Positions 7,507 to 16,674 of a DNA stretch of 64,000 bases are shown one piece after another. The stretch's first letter is position 1. Each line of letters opens with the position of its first letter. Origin of the DNA: Planctobacterium marinum (GTDB taxonomy: Bacteria > Pseudomonadota > Gammaproteobacteria > Enterobacterales > Alteromonadaceae); the NCBI RefSeq assembly GCF_020687805.1, contig NZ_JAJEWQ010000006.1:278206-342205 (forward strand), in the 5' to 3' direction. A program made the translations under genes and the position numbers. The notes beneath the pieces were generated by a model that did no database searches, was not told the DNA's origin, and worked only from the letters and a program-made list of their open reading frames with translations.

Positions 7507-8794
7507 TGAAACATTTCAACAAAACCGCGCTGGCCATTGCCGCTTCGGCGGTCATTTTTTCTGCTCAGTCAATTGCCGAAAATATTGCTATCGTGGGGGC
7601 ACGGCGTTCACCATGACCGGACAGGGCAAAGTGGAAAATGCCACCATTCTTATAGAAGATGAGGTAATTAAATCCGTAAAATCTGGCGGCTCAGTGCCTT
7701 CGGGTTATAAAACCATTGATGCCGCAGGCAAATGGGTAACACCGGGTATTATTGGTGCCTATACGTCACTGGGTCTGGTGGACGTGGAATACTCCGCTGG
7801 CATCGCAGATTATTCCGCAAAACTGGAGGATTCAGGGTATCTGGGTACCCAGATAGAGACTAAATATGCGGTTAATCCCGACTCCAGCCTGATAAATATT
7901 GCCCGAATAGAAGGTATCACCAGCGCTGCCAGTGTCATGGCCGATACCGATACCTTTTTTCAGGGGCAGGGGGCATTTATCAGCCTTGGCGATAAGGTTA
8001 ATCCTATTGTTAAAGGCAATGCGGTTATGCTACTGGATATGACCGGTGGGAAAATAGACGGTAGTTCCGGCTCACGAGCGGTGGCCTGGCCAAAACTCCT
8101 GTCGGTGTTGCAGGAAGCAGCCAGTTTAAAAGGCAAAACGCTGCGCAAGAAGGACGACTGGGATGGCGATCTGACTAAAACTGAAGTCAATGCGTTGGTG
8201 CCGGTCATGAAAGGTGATATGCCGTTGCTGATTACAGTTAACCGCACAATGGATATTCGTCATATTATCCACATCAAGCAAAAATTTGAGGACCTGAAAA
8301 TTGTGCTGGTGCACGCAACGGAAGCGTGGCGAGTCGCAGACGAGTTAGCAGCCCATGACATTGCAGTTATTCTCAGACCTGAATCCAACCTGCCTTACGA
8401 TTTTGATGAATTGGGCGCTACCCTGAGTAATGCCGCGAGGCTGGATGCGGCTGGAGTCAAAGTGGCCATTGGCATGGACACCCATAACGCGCGATTGGTG
8501 ATGCAACATGCCGGTAATGCTGTGGCCAATGGCTTACCCTGGGAAAAAGGCCTGGCGTCTATTACTTCTGTTGCGGCAGAAGTGTTGGGCGTTGCTGACA
8601 GCCACGGTAGCCTGGAAAAAGGCAAGAGTGCTGATGTGGTGGTGTGGTCTGGCGATCCACTGGAAGTGATGAGTTATGCGGAAACGGTTGTGATTGATGG
8701 TGAGCAAATCCCCATGACTTCAAGACAGTCCAAACTGCGTGACCGCTATCTGCAAATGCAATCCGACAAGGCTTATCGCTATATAAAACCTTAA
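7506..8794 (+). pseudogene. Second exported amidohydrolase, frameshifted near the N-terminus
   Basis: The ATG at 7506 gives a signal peptide ('FNKTALAIAASAVIFSAQSIA') and the start of the beta domain ('ENIAIVG'), then stops at 7614-7616. The -1 shift lies at the GGGGG run 7595-7599: adding one G restores 'VGGTAFTMTGQGKVENATILIEDEV', continuous with the 393-residue frame from 7613 to 8794. The rest is an amidohydrolase ending 'SLEKGKSADVVVWSGDPLEVM'. The position of the HxH metal motif reads 'TPGIIGAYTSLG', so the usual histidines are absent. Overlap with the first amidohydrolase suggests a two-gene operon. Whether the lesion is real, phase-variable or a sequencing error cannot be decided here. 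Confidence 0.75.
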
Positions 8795-8807
8795 ACACAT
8801 GGCAATT

Positions 8808-8842
8808 AAAAAAGGCGCTTCAATGATTGAAGCGCCTTTTTT
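8808..8842 (+). terminator. Rho-independent terminator after the amidohydrolase operon
   Basis: A near-perfect hairpin, AAGGCGCTTCA - atga/loop - TGAAGCGCCTT, flanked by A and T runs on both sides, so it can work for both strands. It ends the rightward amidohydrolase operon and also faces the leftward small gene at 8857-9108. Confidence 0.92.
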
Positions 8843-8856
8843 GTGATTCTTAGCGG

Positions 8857-9108
8857 TCAGACACTGACGTCTACATTACCGCCAACTCGCTGGTTGGGGT
8901 TTGCTTGTCGGGCTTCGTTTTGAGCCTGCTCAGCAGAGCGTGAACTGGCCTCCTGAGCTTCATTACTTTCCTGGGATTGCTCCTGACGCTCTGCACGCAA
9001 TGTTTCCTGCGCTTCGCGGCGTTGCTCGACTTCTGCCTGGTTTTGTAGTTCAGTTTGCTGAATACTGGCCTGAAAGGTTGCAGGCGAACCACCTGAAATT
9101 GCACCCAT
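8857..9108 (-). CDS. Small Gln/Glu-rich protein of unknown function
   Basis: An 83-residue, strongly hydrophilic protein. After 'MGAISGGSPATFQASIQQTELQN' it is nearly all Glu, Gln, Arg, Ala and Ser in a helical, coiled-coil-like pattern ('QRREAQETLRAERQEQSQE'), ending 'NQRVGGNVDVSV'. A good ribosome binding site (GAGGT) stands 9 nt before the ATG, which supports a real gene. The terminator at 8808-8842 follows its stop. I do not recognise a family; the N-terminal 'GAISGG' layout recalls small Alteromonas proteins annotated only as hypothetical. Confidence 0.65.
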   Translation of the reverse strand: MGAISGGSPATFQASIQQTELQNQAEVEQRREAQETLRAERQEQSQESNEAQEASSRSAEQAQNEARQANPNQRVGGNVDVSV

Positions 9109-9216
9109 AATAATACCTCGTTTCGTTTTACCTACTCTTACGAGTTTAGCTTAAAAAAAGAACAATTTCCCGTAAAAAATGTAACTTGCTGGCCGATACA
9201 GTAAGTTGGCTCTGTA

Positions 9217-9834
9217 TTATTGAAACAGCAAAGGCCCCAGGCGTTGTGCCATCCAGTCGGCCAGCTGGGGCTGTGCATCCTTGTTGGGGTGTAGTCCGTC
9301 CCGTTGCATCAATTCCGGCTTTAGGGCAATGTCTTCCAGAAAAAAGCTGATTAGTGGCAGTTCAAATTCATCTGACAGTTCGCTGTAGCTTTCAGTGAAC
9401 ATGCGGGTATAGCGAGGGCCATAATTGGTCGGAATACGCATTTCCTGCAAAATAACCTTAATGTCCTGCTCCTGAGCGGTAGTAATTATTTTCGCTAAAT
9501 TTTGTTTCATTTTGTTAATGGGGTAGCCGCGTAGCCCATCGTTGGCCCCTAACTCAAGGTAAAGGTGACTGGGTTGGTGTTGTGTCAACAGCCGGTTGAG
9601 CCGTTGCAAACCACCGTCTGAGGTCTCGCCGCTGATAGCAGCATTAACGATTTCGATGTTTTTATCTGTCCAGCTTTTTTGTAACAATGCAACCCAGCCG
9701 TCCTCTTGTTTTAGGTTATAGGCTGCGCTTAAGCTATCCCCTAATACCAATAACTTGACCTCGCGGGCTTGCAAGTGATCTGAAAAGACCCATAACGGTA
9801 TAAGCAAAAGAAGAAATTTGAGACGAAATAGCAC
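9217..9834 (-). CDS. tesA: Periplasmic arylesterase / lysophospholipase L1 (TesA, SGNH hydrolase)
   Basis: An SGNH-fold esterase of 205 residues. The blocks are all present: block I 'VLGDSLSAAYN' with the nucleophile Ser, block II 'AAISGETSDGG', block III 'LELGANDGLRG', and block V 'DGLHPNKDAQ' with the Asp-His pair. A signal peptide ('LFRLKFLLLLIPLWVFSDHLQA') follows the GTG at 9834, which I take as the start, giving a length close to E. coli TesA; longer upstream readings add residues before the signal peptide. It is divergent from ybbA, as in E. coli, where the tesA-ybbA-ybbP arrangement is the same. Confidence 0.92.
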   Translation of the reverse strand: MLFRLKFLLLLIPLWVFSDHLQAREVKLLVLGDSLSAAYNLKQEDGWVALLQKSWTDKNIEIVNAAISGETSDGGLQRLNRLLTQHQPSHLYLELGANDGLRGYPINKMKQNLAKIITTAQEQDIKVILQEMRIPTNYGPRYTRMFTESYSELSDEFELPLISFFLEDIALKPELMQRDGLHPNKDAQPQLADWMAQRLGPLLFQ

Positions 9835-9835
9835 G

Positions 9836-10570
9836 ATGAATACAGCTCCTGAATATATGATTTCTACCGACAGTATCACCAAAAAAGTGACAACTTCTGA
9901 AGGACCTTTGCAGATCCTTCAACCAATTAGCTTTGATGTCAAGGCAGGAGAAACGATCGCAATCGTGGGGGCATCGGGTTCCGGTAAGTCCACATTGCTG
10001 GGTTTATTAGCCGGGCTGGACGAAGTCAGCTCAGGTAAAATTCATCTGGATGGTGCAGCACTGCACACCATGGATGAAGAACAGCGGGCCCGATTGCGGG
10101 GTGAAAAAGTGGGCTTTATCTTTCAGTCGTTTATGTTAGTGCAAAGTCTGACTGCGCTGGAAAATGTCATGTTGCCGGCAGAAATCGCCGGGCTGTACAA
10201 TCCTGAGGCCCTGGCCAACGAATTGTTGGAAAAGGTCGGTCTTAGCCATCGTGCAAGCCATTTCCCCAATCAGTTGTCTGGTGGTGAGCAACAGCGTGTG
10301 GCCATTGCCCGTGCTTTTATTACCCAGCCGAAAATTTTATTCGCCGATGAACCCACCGGTAATCTGGATGCGGCAAATGGCGAGAAGGTGGAAAAACTTT
10401 TGTTCGAACTTAATGAGTCAGCGCACACGACGTTGGTATTAGTCACTCACGATACAGAGCTGGCGGATAAATGTGAAAGACAACTGTTGATGCATGCCGG
10501 AGAACTAACCGAAAAACAATCGGATTCGCCTCAGGCAAAAGGTGATGAACCGCAGTTAAAAGCAATCTGA
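9836..10570 (+). CDS. ybbA: ABC transporter ATP-binding protein YbbA
   Basis: An ATPase of 244 residues (237 if it starts at the ATG at 9857). Walker A is 'GASGSGKST', the Q-loop region 'VGFIFQSFMLVQSLTALENV', the ABC signature 'LSGGEQQRVA', Walker B 'ILFADEPTGNLDAA', and the switch His is in 'LVTHDTELA'. It belongs to the MacB/LolD-like group and pairs with the large permease YbbP. The transported molecule is not established; proposals concern lipid or hydrophobic compound export, which fits the linked tesA. The start at 9836 lies only 1 nt from the divergent tesA GTG, so one of the two starts may be set slightly differently. Confidence 0.93.
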   Translation: MNTAPEYMISTDSITKKVTTSEGPLQILQPISFDVKAGETIAIVGASGSGKSTLLGLLAGLDEVSSGKIHLDGAALHTMDEEQRARLRGEKVGFIFQSFMLVQSLTALENVMLPAEIAGLYNPEALANELLEKVGLSHRASHFPNQLSGGEQQRVAIARAFITQPKILFADEPTGNLDAANGEKVEKLLFELNESAHTTLVLVTHDTELADKCERQLLMHAGELTEKQSDSPQAKGDEPQLKAI

Positions 10571-10583
10571 AGGGAGCCGACTG

Positions 10584-13100
10584 ATGTGGTTTAATTTAGC
10601 CTGGCGATTGTTTCGCCACGAAATGCGACGTGGTGAGCTCACCATAATTTTGGCAGCCATTGTGCTGTCGGTGGCGGCGGTGCTATCACTGTCGCTATTC
10701 AGCGAACGCCTGCAGTCTGCTCTTACAGAACGTACCTCACAGTTTATGGCATCGGATCGATTGATAGGTGGTCGTAATCCGTTGCCTGAAGAATGGCTGT
10801 TAAAGGCACAAGAAGCGGGTTTCAATACGGCACAAAGTACTTATATGCGCTCAATGGTGTTTGCCAACGATACCATGATGTTGGCGGACATCAGGGCGGT
10901 AAATGAGAATTACCCGCTTAAGGGCGATATAAAGGTTACTGATACGCCATTTGGCATCGGTGTGGCAATCGACGCTATACCGATGCCGGGGGAAACCTGG
11001 GTGGAATCTCAAATGTTTCAGACTCTTGGGTTGTCTGTCGGAGATACCATTGAAGTGGGGGACAAGCCCTTTGTGATTACAAGAGTTTTGTCCGAAGTGC
11101 CCGATGCCGGTTTTTCAATATTTAACTCCAATCCCAAGGTGTTGATCCGCAAAGATGATTTACCCGGAACAGGTATTGTTGGCCCGGGAAGCAGAGCCGG
11201 GCATTATTTATTCCTGACAGGGGAACACGCAGACCTTGAAGAGTATACCGACTGGTTGCGCCCTCAGATGGACAGCGATGTTCACTTTATCATGTCTGTA
11301 GAGGATGACGACTCCTGGGTGGGGAATTCTGTACGCAGAGCGGAACAGTATTTCCTGCTGGCCAGTTTGCTGGCAATTGTGTTGGCATCGGTGGCTATTG
11401 CCGTGGCGGCGCAGCGTTATTCGCAACGTCATTATGATCCGGTTGCAATTATGAAAACCCTGGGGGCCAGTCGTAAGATGGTGCAAAGGGTGTTTTTGTT
11501 GCAGATTATCTTTATCACCATTTTGGGGATAGCAATTGGTGGCGCACTGGGTTATGGCATTCAGGCTGCTGTGGCGTCGGCAATACAGGAACGGGTTGCT
11601 GTTTCACTGCAATCCTGGTACTGGGGACCGGTACTCATTGCCGTTTTTACCGGCGTGATCTGTGCAATTTTGTTTTCCCTGTATCCACTGTTAAAACTGT
11701 TTTCGGTTCCACCGCTTCGGGTGCTGCGCAAAGACCTCGGAGCCAAGATGAGCTCGCGAATCATTCAGTTTCTGGCGGCCGGTGGTGCTATTTTCCTGTT
11801 GATGTGGACCTACAGCAAAAATCTTAAAATCTCAGCTATATTATTTAGTTCCGGGATTGTTTTGGTACTGGCCTTACTGGCAGTTACCTATGGTCTTATC
11901 TGGCTGGGACGCCGCTTAGGAAAAGGGCGGATGGGGGCATGGCAACTTGCCTGGGCCAGAATTCAGCGCCGTTCTATGGACAACAGTGTGCAACTGATCA
12001 GTTTTGCGGTGACCATAATGTTGTTACTGGTGGTGCTGGTGATGCGCAACGACATGATCCAGCAATGGCGCGATCAACTGCCTCAAGGCACTCCCAATTA
12101 TTTCATGGCGAATATTACTGAAACTCAGAAACCTCAAATGGAGCAGCACTTTGCTGAAAGTGGGGTACAGGTCGAAGAGTTTTACCCTGTGGTTCGTGCC
12201 CGTTTTGTTGCGGTTAACGGGGAGCGCGTGAATACCGAAATCACCAAAGAAGATGAAGAGAACGAAGTTCAGTCCAACCGCCGTGATGCCTTTGGCCGAG
12301 AAGCCAATTTAACCTGGAGTTACCGTCTGCAACGAGAAAACAAGATTGTTGCCGGGCAGTGGTTTTCAGATTACCAGGAAGGCGAACCCTACGGCATGTC
12401 GGTAGAGTCCAAAACTGCAGAGCGATTAGCACTTAAACTGGGCGACGTTGTAACCTTCAATATTGGTAGTGAGGTGGTAGACGTCACCATCACCAGTCTG
12501 AGGGAGGTCAACTGGCAAACTATGCAGCCAAATTTCTTCTTTGTACTGCAACCCGAGGTTATGCAAGGCTTTTTGCCCACCTATATCACCAGTTTTAATC
12601 TGGACACTGAACGAAAAGATGAGATTGCCCGGTTGATGGCACCGTTTTCTACGGTAACCCTGTTCGATGTTGATGCCCGAATTAACCAACTGCGGGAGAT
12701 TGTGGATCAGGTGTCGATGGCGGTGGAATTTATTCTGGTGTTGGTACTGATCGCCGGAGCGCTGGTATTAATTGCACAGGTTCAGGCCAGTATGGATGAA
12801 CGTCAGCAGGAACTGGCCATACTTAGAACTCTGGGAGCCAAAGGTTGGTTGATCAGAGCCAGTGTGGTGTTCGAGTTTGTGATTATTGGTGTTGTGGCTG
12901 GGATAATGGCGGCATTAGCCAATGAACTCACGCTGTATTTATTACAGTCACAGGTATTCCAGATGCCAGGCAGTTTACACTTCGAGTACTGGGTTATTGC
13001 ACCGGTGGTGGGAGCTGCAGTGGTTGGTATCCTGGGTGCCATCAGTTGCTGGCGTCTGTTGTCACTGAATACCAGCCAGCTGTTGCGTAATATGGTTTAA
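10584..13100 (+). CDS. ybbP: ABC transporter permease YbbP (FtsX/MacB-like)
   Basis: An 838-residue inner-membrane permease. It begins with one membrane helix ('TIILAAIVLSVAAVLSLSLF'), then a large periplasmic domain, a first FtsX block of three helices (about residues 255-375), a further membrane stretch (about 390-440), a second periplasmic domain, and a final FtsX block ('AVEFILVLVLIAGALVLIAQVQASMDERQQELAILRTLGA'). Both FtsX blocks carry the '(P)VAIMKTLGAS'/'LAILRTLGA' coupling motif that contacts the ATPase. The gene follows ybbA by 13 nt with an AGGGAG ribosome binding site, so the two form one operon, ended by the terminator at 13127-13149. Confidence 0.93.
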   Translation: MWFNLAWRLFRHEMRRGELTIILAAIVLSVAAVLSLSLFSERLQSALTERTSQFMASDRLIGGRNPLPEEWLLKAQEAGFNTAQSTYMRSMVFANDTMMLADIRAVNENYPLKGDIKVTDTPFGIGVAIDAIPMPGETWVESQMFQTLGLSVGDTIEVGDKPFVITRVLSEVPDAGFSIFNSNPKVLIRKDDLPGTGIVGPGSRAGHYLFLTGEHADLEEYTDWLRPQMDSDVHFIMSVEDDDSWVGNSVRRAEQYFLLASLLAIVLASVAIAVAAQRYSQRHYDPVAIMKTLGASRKMVQRVFLLQIIFITILGIAIGGALGYGIQAAVASAIQERVAVSLQSWYWGPVLIAVFTGVICAILFSLYPLLKLFSVPPLRVLRKDLGAKMSSRIIQFLAAGGAIFLLMWTYSKNLKISAILFSSGIVLVLALLAVTYGLIWLGRRLGKGRMGAWQLAWARIQRRSMDNSVQLISFAVTIMLLLVVLVMRNDMIQQWRDQLPQGTPNYFMANITETQKPQMEQHFAESGVQVEEFYPVVRARFVAVNGERVNTEITKEDEENEVQSNRRDAFGREANLTWSYRLQRENKIVAGQWFSDYQEGEPYGMSVESKTAERLALKLGDVVTFNIGSEVVDVTITSLREVNWQTMQPNFFFVLQPEVMQGFLPTYITSFNLDTERKDEIARLMAPFSTVTLFDVDARINQLREIVDQVSMAVEFILVLVLIAGALVLIAQVQASMDERQQELAILRTLGAKGWLIRASVVFEFVIIGVVAGIMAALANELTLYLLQSQVFQMPGSLHFEYWVIAPVVGAAVVGILGAISCWRLLSLNTSQLLRNMV

Positions 13101-13126
13101 GTGGCACAAGTAAATTGCATTGATTA

Positions 13127-13149
13127 AGCGGGGCGAGCCCCGCTTTTTT
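13127..13149 (+). terminator. Rho-independent terminator after ybbP
   Basis: A compact hairpin AGCGGGGC-gag-CCCCGCT followed directly by six T. It ends the ybbA-ybbP operon and separates it from the transglutaminase / ATP-grasp cluster, whose first gene starts about 160 bp downstream and must therefore have its own promoter in 13150-13306. Confidence 0.93.
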
Positions 13150-13306
13150 GTATCTGAATGTCACATTAACCTCATGTGCTTAGCTACATAGTCCTTGAAT
13201 TTCAGTACGTTGCAAAAAAATTATAGGCACAATGTGTGACTTTACTGGTAGTTAATTTGTCAGGGTATACACTAGAACTACTGCAACCCATTTTACCCAG
13301 GCATCC

Positions 13307-16300
13307 ATGACTATAACTGTAGCTATCAGGCACCATACCCGCTATAACTTTGACAGGTTGGTGAATATTGCACCTCATACCTTCAGATTAAAACCGGCGC
13401 CGCATTGTCGCACGCCAATCCAGGCTTATTCGCTGAAAGTTAATCCTGAAGAACATTTTATCAACTGGCAACAGGACCCGTTTGGTAACTATCAGGCCAG
13501 AGTGGTGTTTCCTGAGCGCAGCAAGTATCTGGATGTGACAGTAGAAGTCATCGCCAAAATGACGGTGATCAATCCGTTTGATTTCTTTATCGAAGAATAC
13601 GCAGAAAAAGCCCCTTTTGATTACACAGCAGAGTTGCAACAGGAACTTTCTCCCTACCTTAAGGTGACGGAGAACGGGCCGCTGTTCAAGAAATGGATAG
13701 ATACTCTGGACCTGAGCAAAAAAGCCACCGTGGATTTTCTGGTGGGTTTAAATCAGGAAGTGTATCAGCATCTGGACTATCTGGTGCGCATGGAGCCTGG
13801 GGTTCAGACCTGTGAGGAAACCTTAGAAAAAGGGTCTGGATCTTGTCGGGATTTCGCCTGGTTACTGGTGCAGTTGCTCAGACATCTGGGACTGGCCGCG
13901 CGTTTTGTGTCAGGTTATCTGGTGCAACTGGCACCCGACCAGAAGAGCCTGGATGGCCCCAGTGGACCCGAACAAGACTTCACCGATTTGCATGCCTGGG
14001 CTGAAGTCTTCGTGCCGGGAGCGGGTTGGATAGGTCTGGATGCTACCTCAGGGTTGTTTGCCGGAGAAGGTCATATTCCATTATCGGCGAGTCCTGAGCC
14101 AGCCAGTGCTGCCCCTATTACCGGCGCGACTGATAAGTGTGAAGTAGAATTTGAGTTCAGTAACAGCGTCACCCGTATCCACGAAGCTCCGCGGGTGACT
14201 AAGCCCTATTCAGAATCTCAATGGCAGGCAATTCAGGCGCTGGGTGAGCAGGTGGATGAAGAGCTGCAAACCCAGGATATTCGCCTGACCATGGGGGGGG
14301 AACCCACCTTTGTATCCATTGACGATATGGAAGGGCCGGAGTGGAATACCACTGCCGACAGTCCGGTGAAGCGCAAACTGGCCTGTGAGTTGTTTAAAAA
14401 GATGCAGCATATCTTTTCACCAGGGGCATTGCGTCATTTTGGTCAGGGGAAATGGTATCCCGGCGAGCCGCTGCCGCGCTGGCAATACGCCAGTTACTGG
14501 CGTGAAGATGGTCATCCGGTGTGGAAAAATGATCGTCTGGCAGGTGATCCTGTTAGCGATACAAAGTTGTCGGCGGATGCCGCTAAACAGTTTGCCGAAG
14601 CGCTGAGTCAGGAGCTGGGCATTGCCACCAAAAACTTATTGCCAGCATATGAAGATGCGTTGTATCTCATCTGGCAGGAAGGGCAATTACCCGACAATAT
14701 TGATTTAAACAAAATCAAGCTTAAGGAATATTCGGAGCGCGCCAAATTGCGGGCGGTATTAAACGGTGATCCTGATTCCCCCAGTGGCTATGTCTTACCT
14801 ATGGGCTGGGATTATGCCAATAATCGCTGGCATAGCTGCCAGTGGACTTTTCGCACTCAGCGTCTGACGCTGGTGCCCGGTGATTCTCCGCTTGGATTGC
14901 GCTTGCCATTGAACTCTATTCCCTGGCAACCGGTTAATCAGGGCGATGAGTACCAACCCCATAGTTATTTTCAACCCTATGACGAATTGCCGGCAGATCT
15001 AATCGGCCATTTTAATCTGCGGGACAAAGCCGCTACGGAGCGTTTTGCAAAAACGGCACTGTGTGTGGAGGTCAGAGACGGACGTTTATATGTCTTTATG
15101 CCGCCAATGGTGTATTTAGAACACTATCTTTTGTTAGTACAACACATCGAAGTGGTGGCCGCGTCGTTAAAAATCCCGGTTATCTTTGAAGGCTATTCAC
15201 CGCCGGCGGATTTGCGACTGAAAAAGTTTGCAGTTACGCCGGACCCGGGTGTCATTGAAGTCAATATCCACCCGGCAAACTCGTGGCATGAACTGGTTTC
15301 CAACACCGAGACCTTGTATCAACTGGCGCGGGAAAGCCGTCTGGGTACAGAAAAGTTTATGCTGGATGGTCGTCATACCGGTACCGGTGGCGGCAATCAT
15401 GTCACCATGGGGGCCAGTTCGCCGCTGGATAGTCCGTTTTTGCGCAAGCCAGGTGTGCTGCGCAGTTTACTGACTTTCTGGCAACACCACCCTGGATTGT
15501 CCTACTTGTTTTCCGGTTTGTTTATCGGACCCACCAGTCAGGCCCCAAGGGTCGATGAAGGGCGGGATGAATATCTGTACGAACTGGAAATTGCATTTTC
15601 TCAGTTACCGGACGGCGAAACGCAACAACCCTGGTTGGTGGACAGATTGCTTAGACATCTGTTGGTGGATATTTCCGGCAACACTCATCGCTCGGAGTTC
15701 TGTATTGATAAGATGTATTCGCCTGATTCGGCAACCGGACGTCTCGGAATATTAGAGTTCCGCGGTTTTGAAATGCCGCCGCATTATCAGATGAGTCTGG
15801 TTCAAAACCTGTTACTTCGAACTCTATTGGTGAACTTCTGGCAAAATCCTTATCACCACAAACTGGTGCGTTGGGGCACCGAGCTGCACGACCGATTCCT
15901 GTTGCCCTATTTTGTCGCCCGTGACATGCAGGAAGTCTGTGCCACCTTGCAACAAAACGGTTATCAGTTTGAAACAGAATGGCTGAACGCCTTCCACGAG
16001 TTTCGCTTTCCGGTGATTGGCAAGGTCAACATCAATGATATTGCACTGGAGCTGCGTACCGCCATAGAACCCTGGCATGTGCTGGGTGAGGAAATGGGCA
16101 GTGGTGGTACGTCCCGCTTTGTGGATTCGTCGCTGGAACGCTTGCAGGTACATGTCAAAGGCTTAACGTCTGACCGCTATATTATTTCCTGCAACGGTCG
16201 CCGATTACCCTTGCATCGTTGTCCCACTCATGGTGAGTATGTGGCTGGCGTGCGCTATCGGGCATGGCAGCCGCCTTCCGCTTTGCATCCCACCATTGGC

Positions 16301-16645
16301 GTACATTCGCCGTTGGTTTTTGATATTTACGATACCTGGAACAATTGTTCTGTAGGTGGCTGTACCTATCATGTTGTGCACCCTGGCGGGCGCAATTTTG
16401 AAGCCTTCCCGGTGAACAGTTTTGAAGCCGAGGGGCGACGTATTGCGCGTTTTGATGATGAAGGTCATACACAAACGCAGGCGCAGATCAGCCAAAACTG
16501 GCGCGGAACTACGCACTCGAAAGGTCAGTTTACGGCAAATCATAAAAATCGACCTGCGCAGGCACCGGTTGCAGAGAGCCCCAATGATGAATATCCATTT
16601 ACCCTGGATTTACGTAGACCAATAGGGCAAAACTCTGGTAAATAA
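13307..16645 (+). CDS. Transglutaminase-DUF2126 fusion protein
   Basis: A 1112-residue protein. Residues 1-85 match the bacterial transglutaminase N-terminal domain ('IRHHTRYNFDRLVNIAPHTFRLKP'); residues 165-260 are a papain-like transglutaminase core with the triad Cys180 ('GSGSCRDFAW'), His229 ('LHAWAEV') and Asp245 ('LDATSG'). The remaining 800 residues are DUF2126 ('DIRLTMGGEPTFVSIDD', 'LDGRHTGTGGGNHVTMG', 'DISGNTHRSEFCIDKMYSP', 'FRGFEMPPHYQMSL'). No signal peptide is seen, so it is probably cytoplasmic. Such proteins are linked in many bacteria to circularly permuted ATP-grasp and alpha-E proteins, as here, and are predicted to make or cleave an unknown peptide. It is first in a run of five collinear genes. 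Confidence 0.9.
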   Translation: MTITVAIRHHTRYNFDRLVNIAPHTFRLKPAPHCRTPIQAYSLKVNPEEHFINWQQDPFGNYQARVVFPERSKYLDVTVEVIAKMTVINPFDFFIEEYAEKAPFDYTAELQQELSPYLKVTENGPLFKKWIDTLDLSKKATVDFLVGLNQEVYQHLDYLVRMEPGVQTCEETLEKGSGSCRDFAWLLVQLLRHLGLAARFVSGYLVQLAPDQKSLDGPSGPEQDFTDLHAWAEVFVPGAGWIGLDATSGLFAGEGHIPLSASPEPASAAPITGATDKCEVEFEFSNSVTRIHEAPRVTKPYSESQWQAIQALGEQVDEELQTQDIRLTMGGEPTFVSIDDMEGPEWNTTADSPVKRKLACELFKKMQHIFSPGALRHFGQGKWYPGEPLPRWQYASYWREDGHPVWKNDRLAGDPVSDTKLSADAAKQFAEALSQELGIATKNLLPAYEDALYLIWQEGQLPDNIDLNKIKLKEYSERAKLRAVLNGDPDSPSGYVLPMGWDYANNRWHSCQWTFRTQRLTLVPGDSPLGLRLPLNSIPWQPVNQGDEYQPHSYFQPYDELPADLIGHFNLRDKAATERFAKTALCVEVRDGRLYVFMPPMVYLEHYLLLVQHIEVVAASLKIPVIFEGYSPPADLRLKKFAVTPDPGVIEVNIHPANSWHELVSNTETLYQLARESRLGTEKFMLDGRHTGTGGGNHVTMGASSPLDSPFLRKPGVLRSLLTFWQHHPGLSYLFSGLFIGPTSQAPRVDEGRDEYLYELEIAFSQLPDGETQQPWLVDRLLRHLLVDISGNTHRSEFCIDKMYSPDSATGRLGILEFRGFEMPPHYQMSLVQNLLLRTLLVNFWQNPYHHKLVRWGTELHDRFLLPYFVARDMQEVCATLQQNGYQFETEWLNAFHEFRFPVIGKVNINDIALELRTAIEPWHVLGEEMGSGGTSRFVDSSLERLQVHVKGLTSDRYIISCNGRRLPLHRCPTHGEYVAGVRYRAWQPPSALHPTIGVHSPLVFDIYDTWNNCSVGGCTYHVVHPGGRNFEAFPVNSFEAEGRRIARFDDEGHTQTQAQISQNWRGTTHSKGQFTANHKNRPAQAPVAESPNDEYPFTLDLRRPIGQNSGK

Positions 16646-16674
16646 AGGCGGGAACAGAATAAAGAGAAAGCGAT

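Noticed and set aside
16205-16543. Long antisense frame inside the DUF2126 gene
   Set aside because: It is a shadow of a well-supported gene in the opposite direction, with Arg/His-rich composition typical of such shadows.
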